A stretch of 37,788 nucleotides of DNA from contig PIVS01000004.1 of NCBI GenBank assembly GCA_003353855.1, positions 1 to 37,788 of the forward strand. Direction: 5' to 3'. The first letter of the stretch is position 1, and each line of letters begins with the position of its first letter. Source of the stretch: Desulfobacteraceae bacterium. GTDB lineage: Bacteria > Desulfobacterota > Desulfobacteria > Desulfobacterales > Desulfobacteraceae. The position numbers and the translations under genes are program-made. Positions 23,412-31,174 of the stretch are shown here, one piece after another. Below the pieces are notes generated by a model, which worked only from the letters and a program-made list of their open reading frames with translations, searched no databases and was not told where the DNA came from.

Positions 23412-23960
23412 TTAATGGTCATCAATGGGGACCGAGGCTTTTTCGTCGGCCACATGGCCGCCCCGGGCCAGAATAATGGAGCCCACGATGCCGATGAGCA
23501 AGATAACGGATATCAGCTCAAAGGCCATACAATACCGGTAAAGCAGCATGGTTCCCATGGGCTCCAGATCCCCGGCCGGCACCGCCGTTGACACGTTCCA
23601 GTCCACCCTTGTGACCAGAAGGCCCATTGGTATGCAGACCAGGATGCAGGCGGCCAGGGCCAGGGGCATGTGCTTGCCCGTAATGCCCATGCGGTAAATC
23701 TCATTGGGGGTGTAGGAAATCATGATGCCGAAGACCAGCACCACACAGAGCGCACCGATATAGATCAGCACCTGCATCATGGCCATGAACATGGAACCTA
23801 AAAAAAAGTAGAGCCCTGAAATTCCCAGCATGCAGACGGCAAGTCCCAGAACCGTGTGCATGAGCAGCACCGATCTTCTGACCGCAAGATAGGCGCCCAG
23901 AACGGTCATGACCGCGAAAGCCACAAATAATATTTCGGACATGGCTTGCAGATAACTCAT
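23412..23960 (-). CDS. nuoJ: NADH-quinone oxidoreductase subunit J
   Basis: The 182-residue, five-helix membrane subunit carries the family stretch LGISGLYFFLGSMFMAMMQVLIYIGALCVVLVFGIMI, whose third helix contains the pi-bulge implicated in coupling quinone reduction to proton transfer. The start codon overlaps the nuoI stop by 4 nt (ATGA). It forms part of the E-channel region with NuoA, NuoH and NuoK. Confidence 0.94.
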   Translation of the reverse strand: MSYLQAMSEILFVAFAVMTVLGAYLAVRRSVLLMHTVLGLAVCMLGISGLYFFLGSMFMAMMQVLIYIGALCVVLVFGIMISYTPNEIYRMGITGKHMPLALAACILVCIPMGLLVTRVDWNVSTAVPAGDLEPMGTMLLYRYCMAFELISVILLIGIVGSIILARGGHVADEKASVPIDDH

Positions 23961-24391
23961 TTATCCACCTCCTCCAACAGATTAAAATGAAAATCCTCCT
24001 TGACAAAGGAGGCCAGCTCATAGGCATTGGAAAATGCCAGGGCATCGGTCGGGCAGACATCCACGCAACTGCCGCAAAGGCTGCACAAAGTAAAATTGTA
24101 CTCATACCGGACCAGAACCTTGCCTTTTACCCCCTCCTGCTTTTCCCCCTTAAGGTCGATGCAAGATGAGGGGCATTCCCTGGCGCAGCGCCCGCAGCTG
24201 ATACACCGGTGGGTGGCTGATTCAGTATCCTTTACCAGTTCAAGGCGTCCCCTAATATTGGGGGTAACATCGATTTTTTCTCTGGGATACTGGGTGGTGA
24301 CGATTGGCTGACAAAATGCCTTAAATGTTACGGCCATGCCGGCAATCAGGCTTTTACTCCCTGAAAAAAGGTCATGAAAATAACCGGTCAT
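23957..24391 (-). CDS. nuoI: NADH-quinone oxidoreductase subunit I (2[4Fe-4S])
   Basis: This is a 144-residue ferredoxin-like subunit of the connecting arm. Cluster ligands are C63, C66, C69, C73 (CISCGRCARECP) and C103, C106, C109, C113 (CSLCGSCVDVCP), which hold N6a and N6b. The N-terminal helix lies on the membrane arm. In this operon without nuoEFG, NuoI is the outermost encoded iron-sulfur subunit and so the likely docking point for a soluble electron donor. It overlaps nuoH and nuoJ by 4 nt each. Confidence 0.96.
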   Translation of the reverse strand: MTGYFHDLFSGSKSLIAGMAVTFKAFCQPIVTTQYPREKIDVTPNIRGRLELVKDTESATHRCISCGRCARECPSSCIDLKGEKQEGVKGKVLVRYEYNFTLCSLCGSCVDVCPTDALAFSNAYELASFVKEDFHFNLLEEVDK

Positions 24392-25386
24392 ATCATCCCC
24401 CTGATCAACGGAAAGAGTTTAATACAGACAGCTGTCAGCAGCAGATTCACCAGGGAAAAGGGAATCAGGTACTTCCAGCAAAAATTGAGCAGCTGATCAA
24501 ACCTGACCCTGGGAAAAGTCCAGCGGATCCAAACCATGACCAGCATGAGAAAATAGACCTTGGCAAGGAACCAGATGGCGCCCGTGTATTCGAAAAAAGG
24601 CAGTGGAATCCCGCGCCATCCCCCCAGAAAGAGCACTGTGGCAATGGAACAGACCAAAAACATATTGGCGTACTCGCCAATCATGAACAAAGAGAACCCG
24701 AATCCGCTGTATTCGGTGTGGAACCCTGCGGTCAGCTCGCTTTCCGCCTCGGGAAGGTCAAAGGGATTCCGGTTGGTCTCGGCAAGCCCTGCTATAAAAT
24801 AGATGATAAAGGCCAGGGGCTGGATCAGAATGAACCATACCCTGTCCTGGGCCTCCACAATGCCCTGCATGCTGTAGGTGCCGGTTATGAGTGCAATGCA
24901 GAGAATTGAGAGCAACACCGGCACCTCAAAAGAGATGTTCTGGGCAACGGACCGCATGGCCCCGAACAAGGAGTACTTGTTATTGGACCCCCATCCGGCA
25001 ATGACGATGGTCAGAACGTTGATGGAGGCAATGGTCACGATGAACAAAAGCCCCAGGCTGAAATCCCTGGCCTGGAGGCTTTTACTGAACGGGATGACGA
25101 TAAACGGCAGCACCACCGGCGCAAAGGAGAGCACCGGCGCTATCCGGTACAAAAGGCCGTCCGCTTCTTTGGGGATTATGAGCTGTTTACCGATGATCTT
25201 AATCCCGTCCACGGCCAGCTGGTAGATGCCGTGGGGTCCCACCTCCATGGGTCCGGGCCGCCGCTGGATCCTGGCTGCTATTTTCCGTTCCAGATAACCC
25301 ATGACCAGGGCGTTGACAAACCCGAAGGAGATCATGATAACAGCATAGGCCAGAGCCCGTGCAATGATAAGTATCAGTTCCTGCAT
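24388..25386 (-). CDS. nuoH: NADH-quinone oxidoreductase subunit H
   Basis: The 332-residue, eight-helix membrane subunit forms the floor of the quinone cavity. Conserved segments are GYLERKIAARIQRRPGP, GPHGIYQLAVDGIKI, the acidic loop AETNRNPFDLPEAESELTAGFHTEYSG, and the C-terminal WIRWTFPRVRFDQLL. These carry the quinone-channel and E-channel carboxylates. AGGAAA precedes the ATG. It follows nuoD after 52 nt and overlaps nuoI by 4 nt. Confidence 0.96.
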   Translation of the reverse strand: MQELILIIARALAYAVIMISFGFVNALVMGYLERKIAARIQRRPGPMEVGPHGIYQLAVDGIKIIGKQLIIPKEADGLLYRIAPVLSFAPVVLPFIVIPFSKSLQARDFSLGLLFIVTIASINVLTIVIAGWGSNNKYSLFGAMRSVAQNISFEVPVLLSILCIALITGTYSMQGIVEAQDRVWFILIQPLAFIIYFIAGLAETNRNPFDLPEAESELTAGFHTEYSGFGFSLFMIGEYANMFLVCSIATVLFLGGWRGIPLPFFEYTGAIWFLAKVYFLMLVMVWIRWTFPRVRFDQLLNFCWKYLIPFSLVNLLLTAVCIKLFPLIRGMI

Positions 25387-25438
25387 ATATTTCCTGCTCC
25401 CGAATTTATCGGATAAAAATTGTTTATGCCTGCCCTCA

Positions 25439-26566
25439 TCACCGGTCGATCTCCGGAATGACCAGGTCGAAACTGCCCATGATGGTGACCAGATCCGACA
25501 GCAGCATGTCCGAACACAGTTCTGGCATCACGCTCAGGTTTGAAAAGGAGGGTACCCTGATCTTCAGGCGGTATGGAACCTCTGATCCGTCCCCGATCAA
25601 AAGGAGGGTCAGCTCCCCCCTGGCCGTCTCCACGCTGTAACTTGTCATGCCGGGCTTAAGCTTGATCTTCTTGACCTTAGCCCTGAACTCCCCTTCAGGC
25701 AGTTTGTCCAGGGCCTGCTCAATTATGCGAAGGCTCTGCTCCATTTCAGCAAACTTCACAAAATACCGTTCCATGCAGTCCCCTGCCTTTCCCACGGGTA
25801 TCTGAAAGTCAAACTCTGGATAGACAGAGTAGGGAGCGTTTTTCCGGACATCATAGGAGATGCCGCTGCCCCGGAGGACTGCTCCTGTCACGCCGTAGCG
25901 CCGGGCCATGTCCTGGGATATGACACCTATGCCCTTCATCCGCTTGTGGATGATGACATTCCCGTTCACCAGTGTTTCGTACATGGGAAAGCGGTCCCGG
26001 AGGCGCTGGATAAATTTTAGGGTCCCCTTGATGAATTTATCGTCGATGTCCTTCATCACCCCGCCCACCCTGAAATAGCTGTAGGTGAGCCGGGACCCTG
26101 TAATATCCTCCAGGATATCCAGTATCTCTTCCCGGTCGTCAAAGGTGTAGAGAATGGGGGTAAAGGCACCCAGGTCCAGGATAAAAGCACCCAGCCAGAG
26201 CAGGTGGCTGGCCACCCGGTTCAGCTCCGCCGTTATCACCCTGATATATTCGGCCCGCCTGGGCACTTCAATGCCGGCGGCCCGTTCAATGAGGCCGGCA
26301 TAGGCGTGGTTGAACGCCATGGCATTAACATAGTCCATCCGGCCCACATTGGCAAAAAACTTGGACCAGGACCGGGATTCCCCCATTTTCTCGTGCATAC
26401 GGTGACCGAATCCCAGGTCGGGCTGGGGATCCAGCACCCATTCTCCATCCATTTCCAGGATCACGCGCAAAACACCGTGGGTGCTGGGGTGCTGGGGCCC
26501 AAGATTCAGGTAGAACTGGTGGATTTTTGCAATTTTCTGGTCAGGAGATATGGGCTGATCAGTCAT
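25439..26566 (-). CDS. nuoD: NADH-quinone oxidoreductase subunit D
   Basis: This is the 49-kDa-type subunit, 375 residues, related to hydrogenase large subunits but without nickel ligands. The quinone-site loop LNLGPQHPSTHGVLR (H26, H30) and Y79 of GRMDYVNAM are present, as is the C-terminal SDLVTIMGSFDLVIPEIDR. It forms the quinone-reducing site with NuoB. I place the start at ATG 26566, where GGGGGAGGTC lies about 7 nt upstream; a longer frame to 26617 would overlap nuoC by 59 nt. NuoC and NuoD remain separate, not fused. Confidence 0.95.
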   Translation of the reverse strand: MTDQPISPDQKIAKIHQFYLNLGPQHPSTHGVLRVILEMDGEWVLDPQPDLGFGHRMHEKMGESRSWSKFFANVGRMDYVNAMAFNHAYAGLIERAAGIEVPRRAEYIRVITAELNRVASHLLWLGAFILDLGAFTPILYTFDDREEILDILEDITGSRLTYSYFRVGGVMKDIDDKFIKGTLKFIQRLRDRFPMYETLVNGNVIIHKRMKGIGVISQDMARRYGVTGAVLRGSGISYDVRKNAPYSVYPEFDFQIPVGKAGDCMERYFVKFAEMEQSLRIIEQALDKLPEGEFRAKVKKIKLKPGMTSYSVETARGELTLLLIGDGSEVPYRLKIRVPSFSNLSVMPELCSDMLLSDLVTIMGSFDLVIPEIDR

Positions 26567-27044
26567 GGCAGACCTCCCCCGGGAAAATTTCGTCAACGGA
26601 TTTGAGCATTTTTCCATTTTTAAGCAAAGGCTTTAAATCCCTGTCAGATTCGTCCAGGATAAAAGGCGCCATATTGGGGTGGTCCTTGAAGGTCAGCCCG
26701 AAAAAATCCCTGGTCTCCCGTTCATGCCAGTCTGCACCCGAAAAGATACTGCTGATGGTAGGAACGCTGTTGTCCTTGTCCGCCGGGCATCTTACCATGA
26801 TCCTGTGGTTCACGTCATGGCGGGCAAACTGGTATAGGACCTGGATGGCAGGCTCGGTGTGGCAGGCAGTGACAAACCCAATGAAATACTCCTGCTCGTA
26901 AAATTTTCTTGCCAGTTCCGGCAGAAGGTCGCAGGATTCCGGCAAAAGACAGGCATGATAGCCCTTGGCCTCGAAATCGACCTCTTCAATCCGGACAGGC
27001 AGTCCGTACAAGGCCTTGGCCAGTGATTCGGTATGCACATTCAT
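26559..27044 (-). CDS. nuoC: NADH-quinone oxidoreductase subunit C
   Basis: The 161-residue 30-kDa-type subunit has the family signature WHERETRDFFGLTFKDHPNM (about 105-124). It scaffolds NuoD and NuoB in the connecting arm and has no cofactor of its own. AAGGAAG precedes the ATG. It overlaps the nuoD start by 8 nt, suggesting translational coupling, and follows nuoB after 23 nt. Confidence 0.94.
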   Translation of the reverse strand: MNVHTESLAKALYGLPVRIEEVDFEAKGYHACLLPESCDLLPELARKFYEQEYFIGFVTACHTEPAIQVLYQFARHDVNHRIMVRCPADKDNSVPTISSIFSGADWHERETRDFFGLTFKDHPNMAPFILDESDRDLKPLLKNGKMLKSVDEIFPGEVCHD

Positions 27045-27067
27045 GGGTGGTCTTCCTTAATTTAATC

Positions 27068-27655
27068 CTAGGTGGTTTTCTGCACGGGATGAGGGTTCTG
27101 GGGAAAGGGATGACGGACACCGGCAATCTTTTCCTGAAGTTTGAACAGTCCTTCCATGAGGGCTTCAGGACGCGGAGGGCATCCAGGCACATAAACATCC
27201 ACCGGGATGAGCTTGTCCACCCCTTCAATGACGTTATAGTTTTCCTCCACTGCAAAGGGGCCGCCTGAAATGGCACAATTGCCCATTGCAATGACCCATT
27301 TGGGATAGGGCATCTGCTCGTAGAGGGTCATGAGTGCCGGGGCCATCTTCTTGTTCACCGTGCCGGATACGATCATCAGATCGCACTGGCGTGCAGAGGG
27401 CCGGAACACCTCCGCCCCGTATCGGGCCATGTCGATCCTTGCCATACCGGCGGCCATCATTTCGATGGCACAGCAGGCCAGGCCAAAGGTCATGGGCCAC
27501 AGGGAGTTAGCCTGGCAAAATCTTAAAATCTTGTCCGCAATGTCCAGGTTGAGTAAAGGCCCCTGCTTTAATGTCTCCCCATTACCAAAGACCTTTAGTT
27601 GAAGATCCCGGGTAAATGAGCTCAATGCTGTATTTTTGGCAGTCTTTTTTTCCAA
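27068..27655 (-). CDS. nuoB: NADH-quinone oxidoreductase subunit B (cluster N2)
   Basis: This 195-residue subunit carries the terminal [4Fe-4S] cluster N2, with ligands C61-C62 ([11 protein letters not shown]), C127 (MGNCAISGG) and C159 ([11 protein letters not shown]). N2 hands electrons to quinone. The start is TTG at 27655, supported by AAGGAG about 8 nt upstream; it lies inside the end of nuoA, giving a 34-nt overlap. The C-terminal tail after about 180 is Pro/His-rich and unconserved. Confidence 0.95.
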   Translation of the reverse strand: MEKKTAKNTALSSFTRDLQLKVFGNGETLKQGPLLNLDIADKILRFCQANSLWPMTFGLACCAIEMMAAGMARIDMARYGAEVFRPSARQCDLMIVSGTVNKKMAPALMTLYEQMPYPKWVIAMGNCAISGGPFAVEENYNVIEGVDKLIPVDVYVPGCPPRPEALMEGLFKLQEKIAGVRHPFPQNPHPVQKTT

Positions 27656-28023
27656 TCGAACGCTCCTTTTCGCCAGGCATACACAATGGCCAGGGACAAG
27701 ATGAAAATAAATATAAAAAGCTCTGTAATCCCCCTGACGGCAGAGACCTTGTGGAACGCCTCAACAATGGGAAACAAATAGAGAATATCCACATCAAAGG
27801 CCAGAAACATCAGGGCGTACAGGTAATAGGAAATCCCATACCTGAAATCCCAGGCCGAGCCGAATGGGTCCATGCCGCATTCATACGCCTGTCGGGTTTT
27901 TTTGTAAAATGTACGCCGGGGCCGCAGCAGATAGCAGATACCAAAAGGAACAAGCGCCGCGATGGAGCCGCCGGCAAGAAAGATGGTGATATAAATGGCG
28001 TTAAGCAAATATTCGTGGTTCAT
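27622..28023 (-). CDS. nuoA: NADH-quinone oxidoreductase subunit A
   Basis: The 133-residue, three-helix membrane subunit has the conserved loop [41 protein letters not shown], with the Cys and acidic residues that close the quinone channel. It is the first gene of the 13-gene operon. I use ATG 28023 because family homology begins there, with GGCGGAAA just upstream; the frame itself extends to 28101 without family sequence. Its end overlaps nuoB by 34 nt. Confidence 0.95.
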   Translation of the reverse strand: MNHEYLLNAIYITIFLAGGSIAALVPFGICYLLRPRRTFYKKTRQAYECGMDPFGSAWDFRYGISYYLYALMFLAFDVDILYLFPIVEAFHKVSAVRGITELFIFIFILSLAIVYAWRKGAFDWKKRLPKIQH

Positions 28024-28135
28024 TTTTCCGCCCAGTACCCTCCCCTGGTTAGCAGATGCGAACAAAAAAAGCTCCCGTAAAACCCAACAGAAGCAGACCA
28101 TACAAACCTGCGATTAATTTTTTGATTTAAGTCGA

Positions 28136-28165
28136 ATGATATCATATTATAAATTTAATTGTCAA
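28136..28165 (-). promoter_or_regulatory. sigma70-like promoter of the nuo operon
   Basis: On the - strand a perfect TTGACA (28165-28160) and TATCAT (28141-28136) are separated by 18 nt. Transcription would start near 28129, giving a leader of about 105 nt before nuoA. The -10 lies within the 10-bp palindrome ATGATATCAT (28136-28145), which could be an operator. An alternative TATAAT lies too close (8 nt) to the -35 to pair with it. Confidence 0.55.
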
Positions 28166-28247
28166 CAGATTAAGGATACCCCAAAACAGGGCCAACGCCA
28201 GAAATATCTACAAAGCCCCATGGCTTGACCAGCCGCATTGATCACCC

Positions 28248-28287
28248 GAAAAAATAAAGATGCCGCATGGGCATGGGGCATCTTTAT
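28248..28287 (-). terminator. intrinsic terminator of sstT
   Basis: ATAAAGATGCC (28254-28264) and GGCATCTTTAT (28277-28287) form a perfect 11-bp stem with a 12-nt loop. On the - strand it is followed by a run of Ts (complement of 28249-28254). It lies 56 nt downstream of the sstT stop and separates it from the nuo promoter. The loop contains GCATGG twice in tandem. Confidence 0.78.
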
Positions 28288-28342
28288 CTTAACTGTTCGG
28301 TATATGTGCCGCATAATCATACCTGCCAGATGAGTTGCAGGA

Positions 28343-29572
28343 TCATTTTTTTGCAGTGACAAAGCCCAGCTCAGCCCGGTCGGCGGCAGCGGTAAACAGA
28401 ACATCCGTTGAACTGTTCAATGCGGTCTCGGCCGAATCCTGGATGACACCGATGATAAATCCTGCCGCAACAACCTCCATGGAGATGTCGTTGGGAACAC
28501 CGAAAAGGCTACAGGCAAGGGGGATAAGAAGCAGGGAACCTCCTGCTATACCGGATGCACCGCAGGCGGAAACCGCGGCAACCAGACTGAGGAGAAGTGC
28601 CGTTGCAAGATCCACCTTGATACCCAGGGTGTGTACCGCAGCCAGGGTTAATATGGTGATGGTGACGGCAGCCCCCCCCATATTGACCGTTGCGCCAAGG
28701 GGAATGGATACCGAATAGGTATCCTCATTAAGGTTCAGACGCTCGCAAAGGTCCATATTTACCGGGATATTTGCAGCGGAACTCCTGGTGAAAAATGCGG
28801 TTACGCCGCTCTCCCTGAGACAGGTGAAAACAAGGGGATAGGGATTTTTCCGGGTTTTCAAAAATACGATAAAAGGATTAACAACAAGCGCGATGATCAG
28901 CATGGACCCCAAAAGCACCTGGAGCAGGTGGGTGTAACCTGCCAGGGCGGCAAATCCCGTTGTTGCGATTGTGTTTGCAACCAGGCCGAAAATACCCAGG
29001 GGCGCAAAGCGGATAACCAGCCTGACGACGCTGGAAACAGCCTGGGAGAGATCGTGTAGAATGGTCTTCATGCCCTCTGATGCATGCTGAAAACTAAATC
29101 CCAGCACGATGGCCCAGGCAAGGATTCCGAGAAAGTTACCCGTGGCAAGGGCATTGACCGGGTTATCCACCATTTTAAACAGCAGTGTATGGAGAACCTG
29201 ACCTATGCCATCGGGCGGAGTTACCGAGACGCTGCTTGCAACGAGAGTAAGATTGGTTGGAAAAAGAAAGCTCATTGTAACGGCAACCAATGCCGCCATG
29301 AATGTGCCTACTAAATACAACAAAACAATTGAGCGCATGTTTGTGTGTGCGCCTTTTTTCTGATTTGCAATGGATGCGGTAACAATAACAAACACAAGTG
29401 TCGGAGCAACGGCCTTAAGTCCACCGACGAATATTCCTCCCAGCAGACCTGCCGATTTTGCAGCCCCTGGTGCGACCATCGCGAGAGCAACACCTGCTAT
29501 GATTCCCATCATAATCTGGGCAACTAAACTTCCCGATACAATCCTCTTAAAAACCCCTGCTAATTGATTCAT
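28343..29572 (-). CDS. sstT: serine/threonine:Na+ symporter SstT
   Basis: This is a 409-residue transporter of the dicarboxylate/amino acid:cation symporter (DAACS) family. SstT features include [42 protein letters not shown], which contains the serine-rich re-entrant loop and the NMGG substrate/sodium motif, and [23 protein letters not shown] for the second hairpin. E. coli SstT (414 aa) imports serine and threonine with Na+ at the inner membrane. It is monocistronic with its own promoter and terminator. Confidence 0.93.
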   Translation of the reverse strand: MNQLAGVFKRIVSGSLVAQIMMGIIAGVALAMVAPGAAKSAGLLGGIFVGGLKAVAPTLVFVIVTASIANQKKGAHTNMRSIVLLYLVGTFMAALVAVTMSFLFPTNLTLVASSVSVTPPDGIGQVLHTLLFKMVDNPVNALATGNFLGILAWAIVLGFSFQHASEGMKTILHDLSQAVSSVVRLVIRFAPLGIFGLVANTIATTGFAALAGYTHLLQVLLGSMLIIALVVNPFIVFLKTRKNPYPLVFTCLRESGVTAFFTRSSAANIPVNMDLCERLNLNEDTYSVSIPLGATVNMGGAAVTITILTLAAVHTLGIKVDLATALLLSLVAAVSACGASGIAGGSLLLIPLACSLFGVPNDISMEVVAAGFIIGVIQDSAETALNSSTDVLFTAAADRAELGFVTAKK

Positions 29573-29610
29573 GTCATTTCCTTTAATTATTTTTTTTTAA
29601 ACCGCCACTT

Positions 29611-29637
29611 ATTATCCCACACAGTAGTTTTTGTCAA
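29611..29637 (-). promoter_or_regulatory. possible promoter of sstT
   Basis: On the - strand TTGACA (29637-29632) is followed after 15 nt by GATAAT (29616-29611), about 40 nt before the sstT start. The spacing is short for sigma70. AAAGGAAA just before the ATG is the ribosome site. The divergent region to the EamA gene is AT-rich and holds no gene. Confidence 0.4.
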
Positions 29638-29837
29638 TGAAATCATAATTCATTTCGCATTATCCTTATATTTGTTATTTTTTTTTATGTAATGTTCATT
29701 TTTTTCAAGAGCTATTAATCGCAACAAAAGCCTGTTTACAAGGTCGGCCCGCCAGGAGAAACATCTAATCCGCCTTGACTTTTCACCGCTTGTCTGGGCA
29801 GATAAAGGCTTTTTTAATAAAAACCAGGGGATCCCAA

Positions 29838-30728
29838 ATGATCTATTTCAAACTATTTTTAACTGCTTTTTTATGGGGGGGGACCTTTATTGCCGGAAAA
29901 GGAATTGCCGGCAGTGTAGACCCCTATTGCGCTGCTTTCTTAAGATTTGCCATCGCCTCGGCATTTTTGATTTTCCTGACCCGGAAAACAGAAGGTCGAT
30001 TACCTGCCGTCAACATGGGCCAGATCATAAACATTCTTTTCCTTGGGGCCACCGGCGTATTCGCCTATAATATTTTATTTTTTACAGGGCTTTCCATGAT
30101 CAATGCAAACCGGGCATCCCTGATCATTGCCACCAATCCCATTTTTATCAGCCTGTTTTCCGTTTTATTGTTTAAAGACAAGCTATCCTTTTTAAAATTA
30201 GCCGGTCTTGGTTTATCCGTAGCCGGTGCATTGATCGTCATCTCCTCGGGTCACATCTCAAATATTTTCAAAAGCGGCATTGGAAAAGGGGAACTGGCAA
30301 TTTTCGGCTGTGTGGTATCCTGGGTGTCTTATTCTCTCATGGGCAAGCCCCTGATGCGGAGGCTATCTCCAATGGCAGCTGTTTGTTATTCAGCCGTTGC
30401 CGGCACCCTCATGCTTTTTTTTCCAGCCCTGGCCCATGGCCTTTTTTCCAACCTGCCTTCCTATGGGTTCATGGATTGGGCCAGTCTCTTTTATCTGGGA
30501 TTTTTTGGAACGGTTTTGGGATTTTTCTGGTATTATGAGGGGATACAGGAAATCGGCCCCATGAAGGCCGGGGTATTTATTAATTTTGTACCGGTCTCCG
30601 CCATTGTTTTATCCTATTTTATCCTGAATGAGCCTGTAACAAAAGAAATCTTCACAGGCGCAATCCTGGTCGTTGCCGGGGTTTATCTCATCAATTCATC
30701 CGGATTCCGGACAAAGAACAAGAGATAG
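29838..30728 (+). CDS. EamA/DMT-family transporter
   Basis: This 296-residue membrane protein has ten predicted helices arranged as two EamA repeats (about 4-135 and 150-288). Family marks include AFLWGGTFIAGKGIAGSVDPYCAAFLRF near the start, NANRASLIIATNPIFI at the end of repeat 1, and GPMKAGVFINFVPVSAIVLSYFILNEPVT in repeat 2. DMT transporters export amino acids or other small metabolites; the substrate is not predictable here. ATG 29838 with AGGGGA upstream is used rather than the upstream TTG at 29775, which lies within a promoter-like TTGACTTTT. Confidence 0.88.
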   Translation: MIYFKLFLTAFLWGGTFIAGKGIAGSVDPYCAAFLRFAIASAFLIFLTRKTEGRLPAVNMGQIINILFLGATGVFAYNILFFTGLSMINANRASLIIATNPIFISLFSVLLFKDKLSFLKLAGLGLSVAGALIVISSGHISNIFKSGIGKGELAIFGCVVSWVSYSLMGKPLMRRLSPMAAVCYSAVAGTLMLFFPALAHGLFSNLPSYGFMDWASLFYLGFFGTVLGFFWYYEGIQEIGPMKAGVFINFVPVSAIVLSYFILNEPVTKEIFTGAILVVAGVYLINSSGFRTKNKR

Positions 30729-30817
30729 CGGGGGGGATATACCTAAGTTGAAGCAGATGTTTCCGGGCTTAGAAAACCGGATGGCGGGTCAAGCTTATAA
30801 CCAGGGGAAAAACTCGC

Positions 30818-30858
30818 AAAAAAAATGCCGGTATCTGTCGTATAGATCCCGGCATTTT
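30818..30858 (-). terminator. intrinsic terminator between the EamA and ferredoxin genes
   Basis: AAAATGCCGG (30822-30831) pairs with CCGGCATTTT (30849-30858), and beyond one mismatch ATCT/AGAT (30833-30836 with 30844-30847) extends the stem around a 7-nt loop. On the - strand the stem runs into eight Ts (complement of 30818-30825), a strong terminator for the ferredoxin gene. On the + strand only four Ts follow, so it may also stop the EamA transcript less efficiently. Confidence 0.85.
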
Positions 30859-30880
30859 CATATACTAAAAAACGCGCTAA

Positions 30881-31069
30881 TCAGTCTTCTTCGATTACAA
30901 TCGCATCTTCTTCACAAACTTCAACGCAGCTTTCACAGCCCATGCACTCTTCTGCATTAACAGCAACTGATTTTTCGTCTTCCATCTCAAATACCTCTAC
31001 GGGGCAAACGTCTACACATTCTTCACAACCAACACATTTTGCTTCGTCAACAATTGGATTAAATGCCAT
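30881..31069 (-). CDS. 2[4Fe-4S] ferredoxin
   Basis: This 62-residue acidic clostridial-type ferredoxin has ligands C12, C15, C18, C22 (CVGCEECVDVCP) and C42, C45, C48, C52 (CMGCESCVEVCE). The proline usual after the last cysteine of the second motif is Glu. Such proteins carry low-potential electrons in anaerobes. AAGGAG precedes the ATG by about 9 nt. It is monocistronic with a strong terminator. It is a plausible donor for the NADH-module-free complex I encoded nearby, but that link is inference. Confidence 0.95.
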   Translation of the reverse strand: MAFNPIVDEAKCVGCEECVDVCPVEVFEMEDEKSVAVNAEECMGCESCVEVCEEDAIVIEED

Positions 31070-31096
31070 CTTAAAAATCTCCTTAATAATTAATAG

Positions 31097-31164
31097 TTTT
31101 ATAAAATCATTTGGTAAATATAAACCTGTTTAAAAAACGCTTTTATAACATGCCATTTGGTAAA
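31097..31164. repeat. imperfect direct repeat upstream of the ferredoxin gene
   Basis: CATTTGGTAAA occurs at 31108-31118 and 31154-31164. Each copy is preceded by TTTTATAA (31097 and 31141), so a segment of about 22-24 nt is present twice, 44-46 nt apart, in the 105-nt region between the ferredoxin start and the end of the unknown gene. It may be a binding site pair or a duplicated promoter element. Confidence 0.4.
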
Positions 31165-31174
31165 ATCAAGTTCT

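Noticed and set aside
28024-28101. N-terminal extension of nuoA to 28101
   Set aside because: Family similarity begins at ATG 28023 and the extra residues match nothing in NuoA.
29775-29837. Upstream extension of the EamA transporter to TTG 29775
   Set aside because: The extension is not hydrophobic, sits in a promoter-like element and has no ribosome site; ATG 29838 fits the family start.
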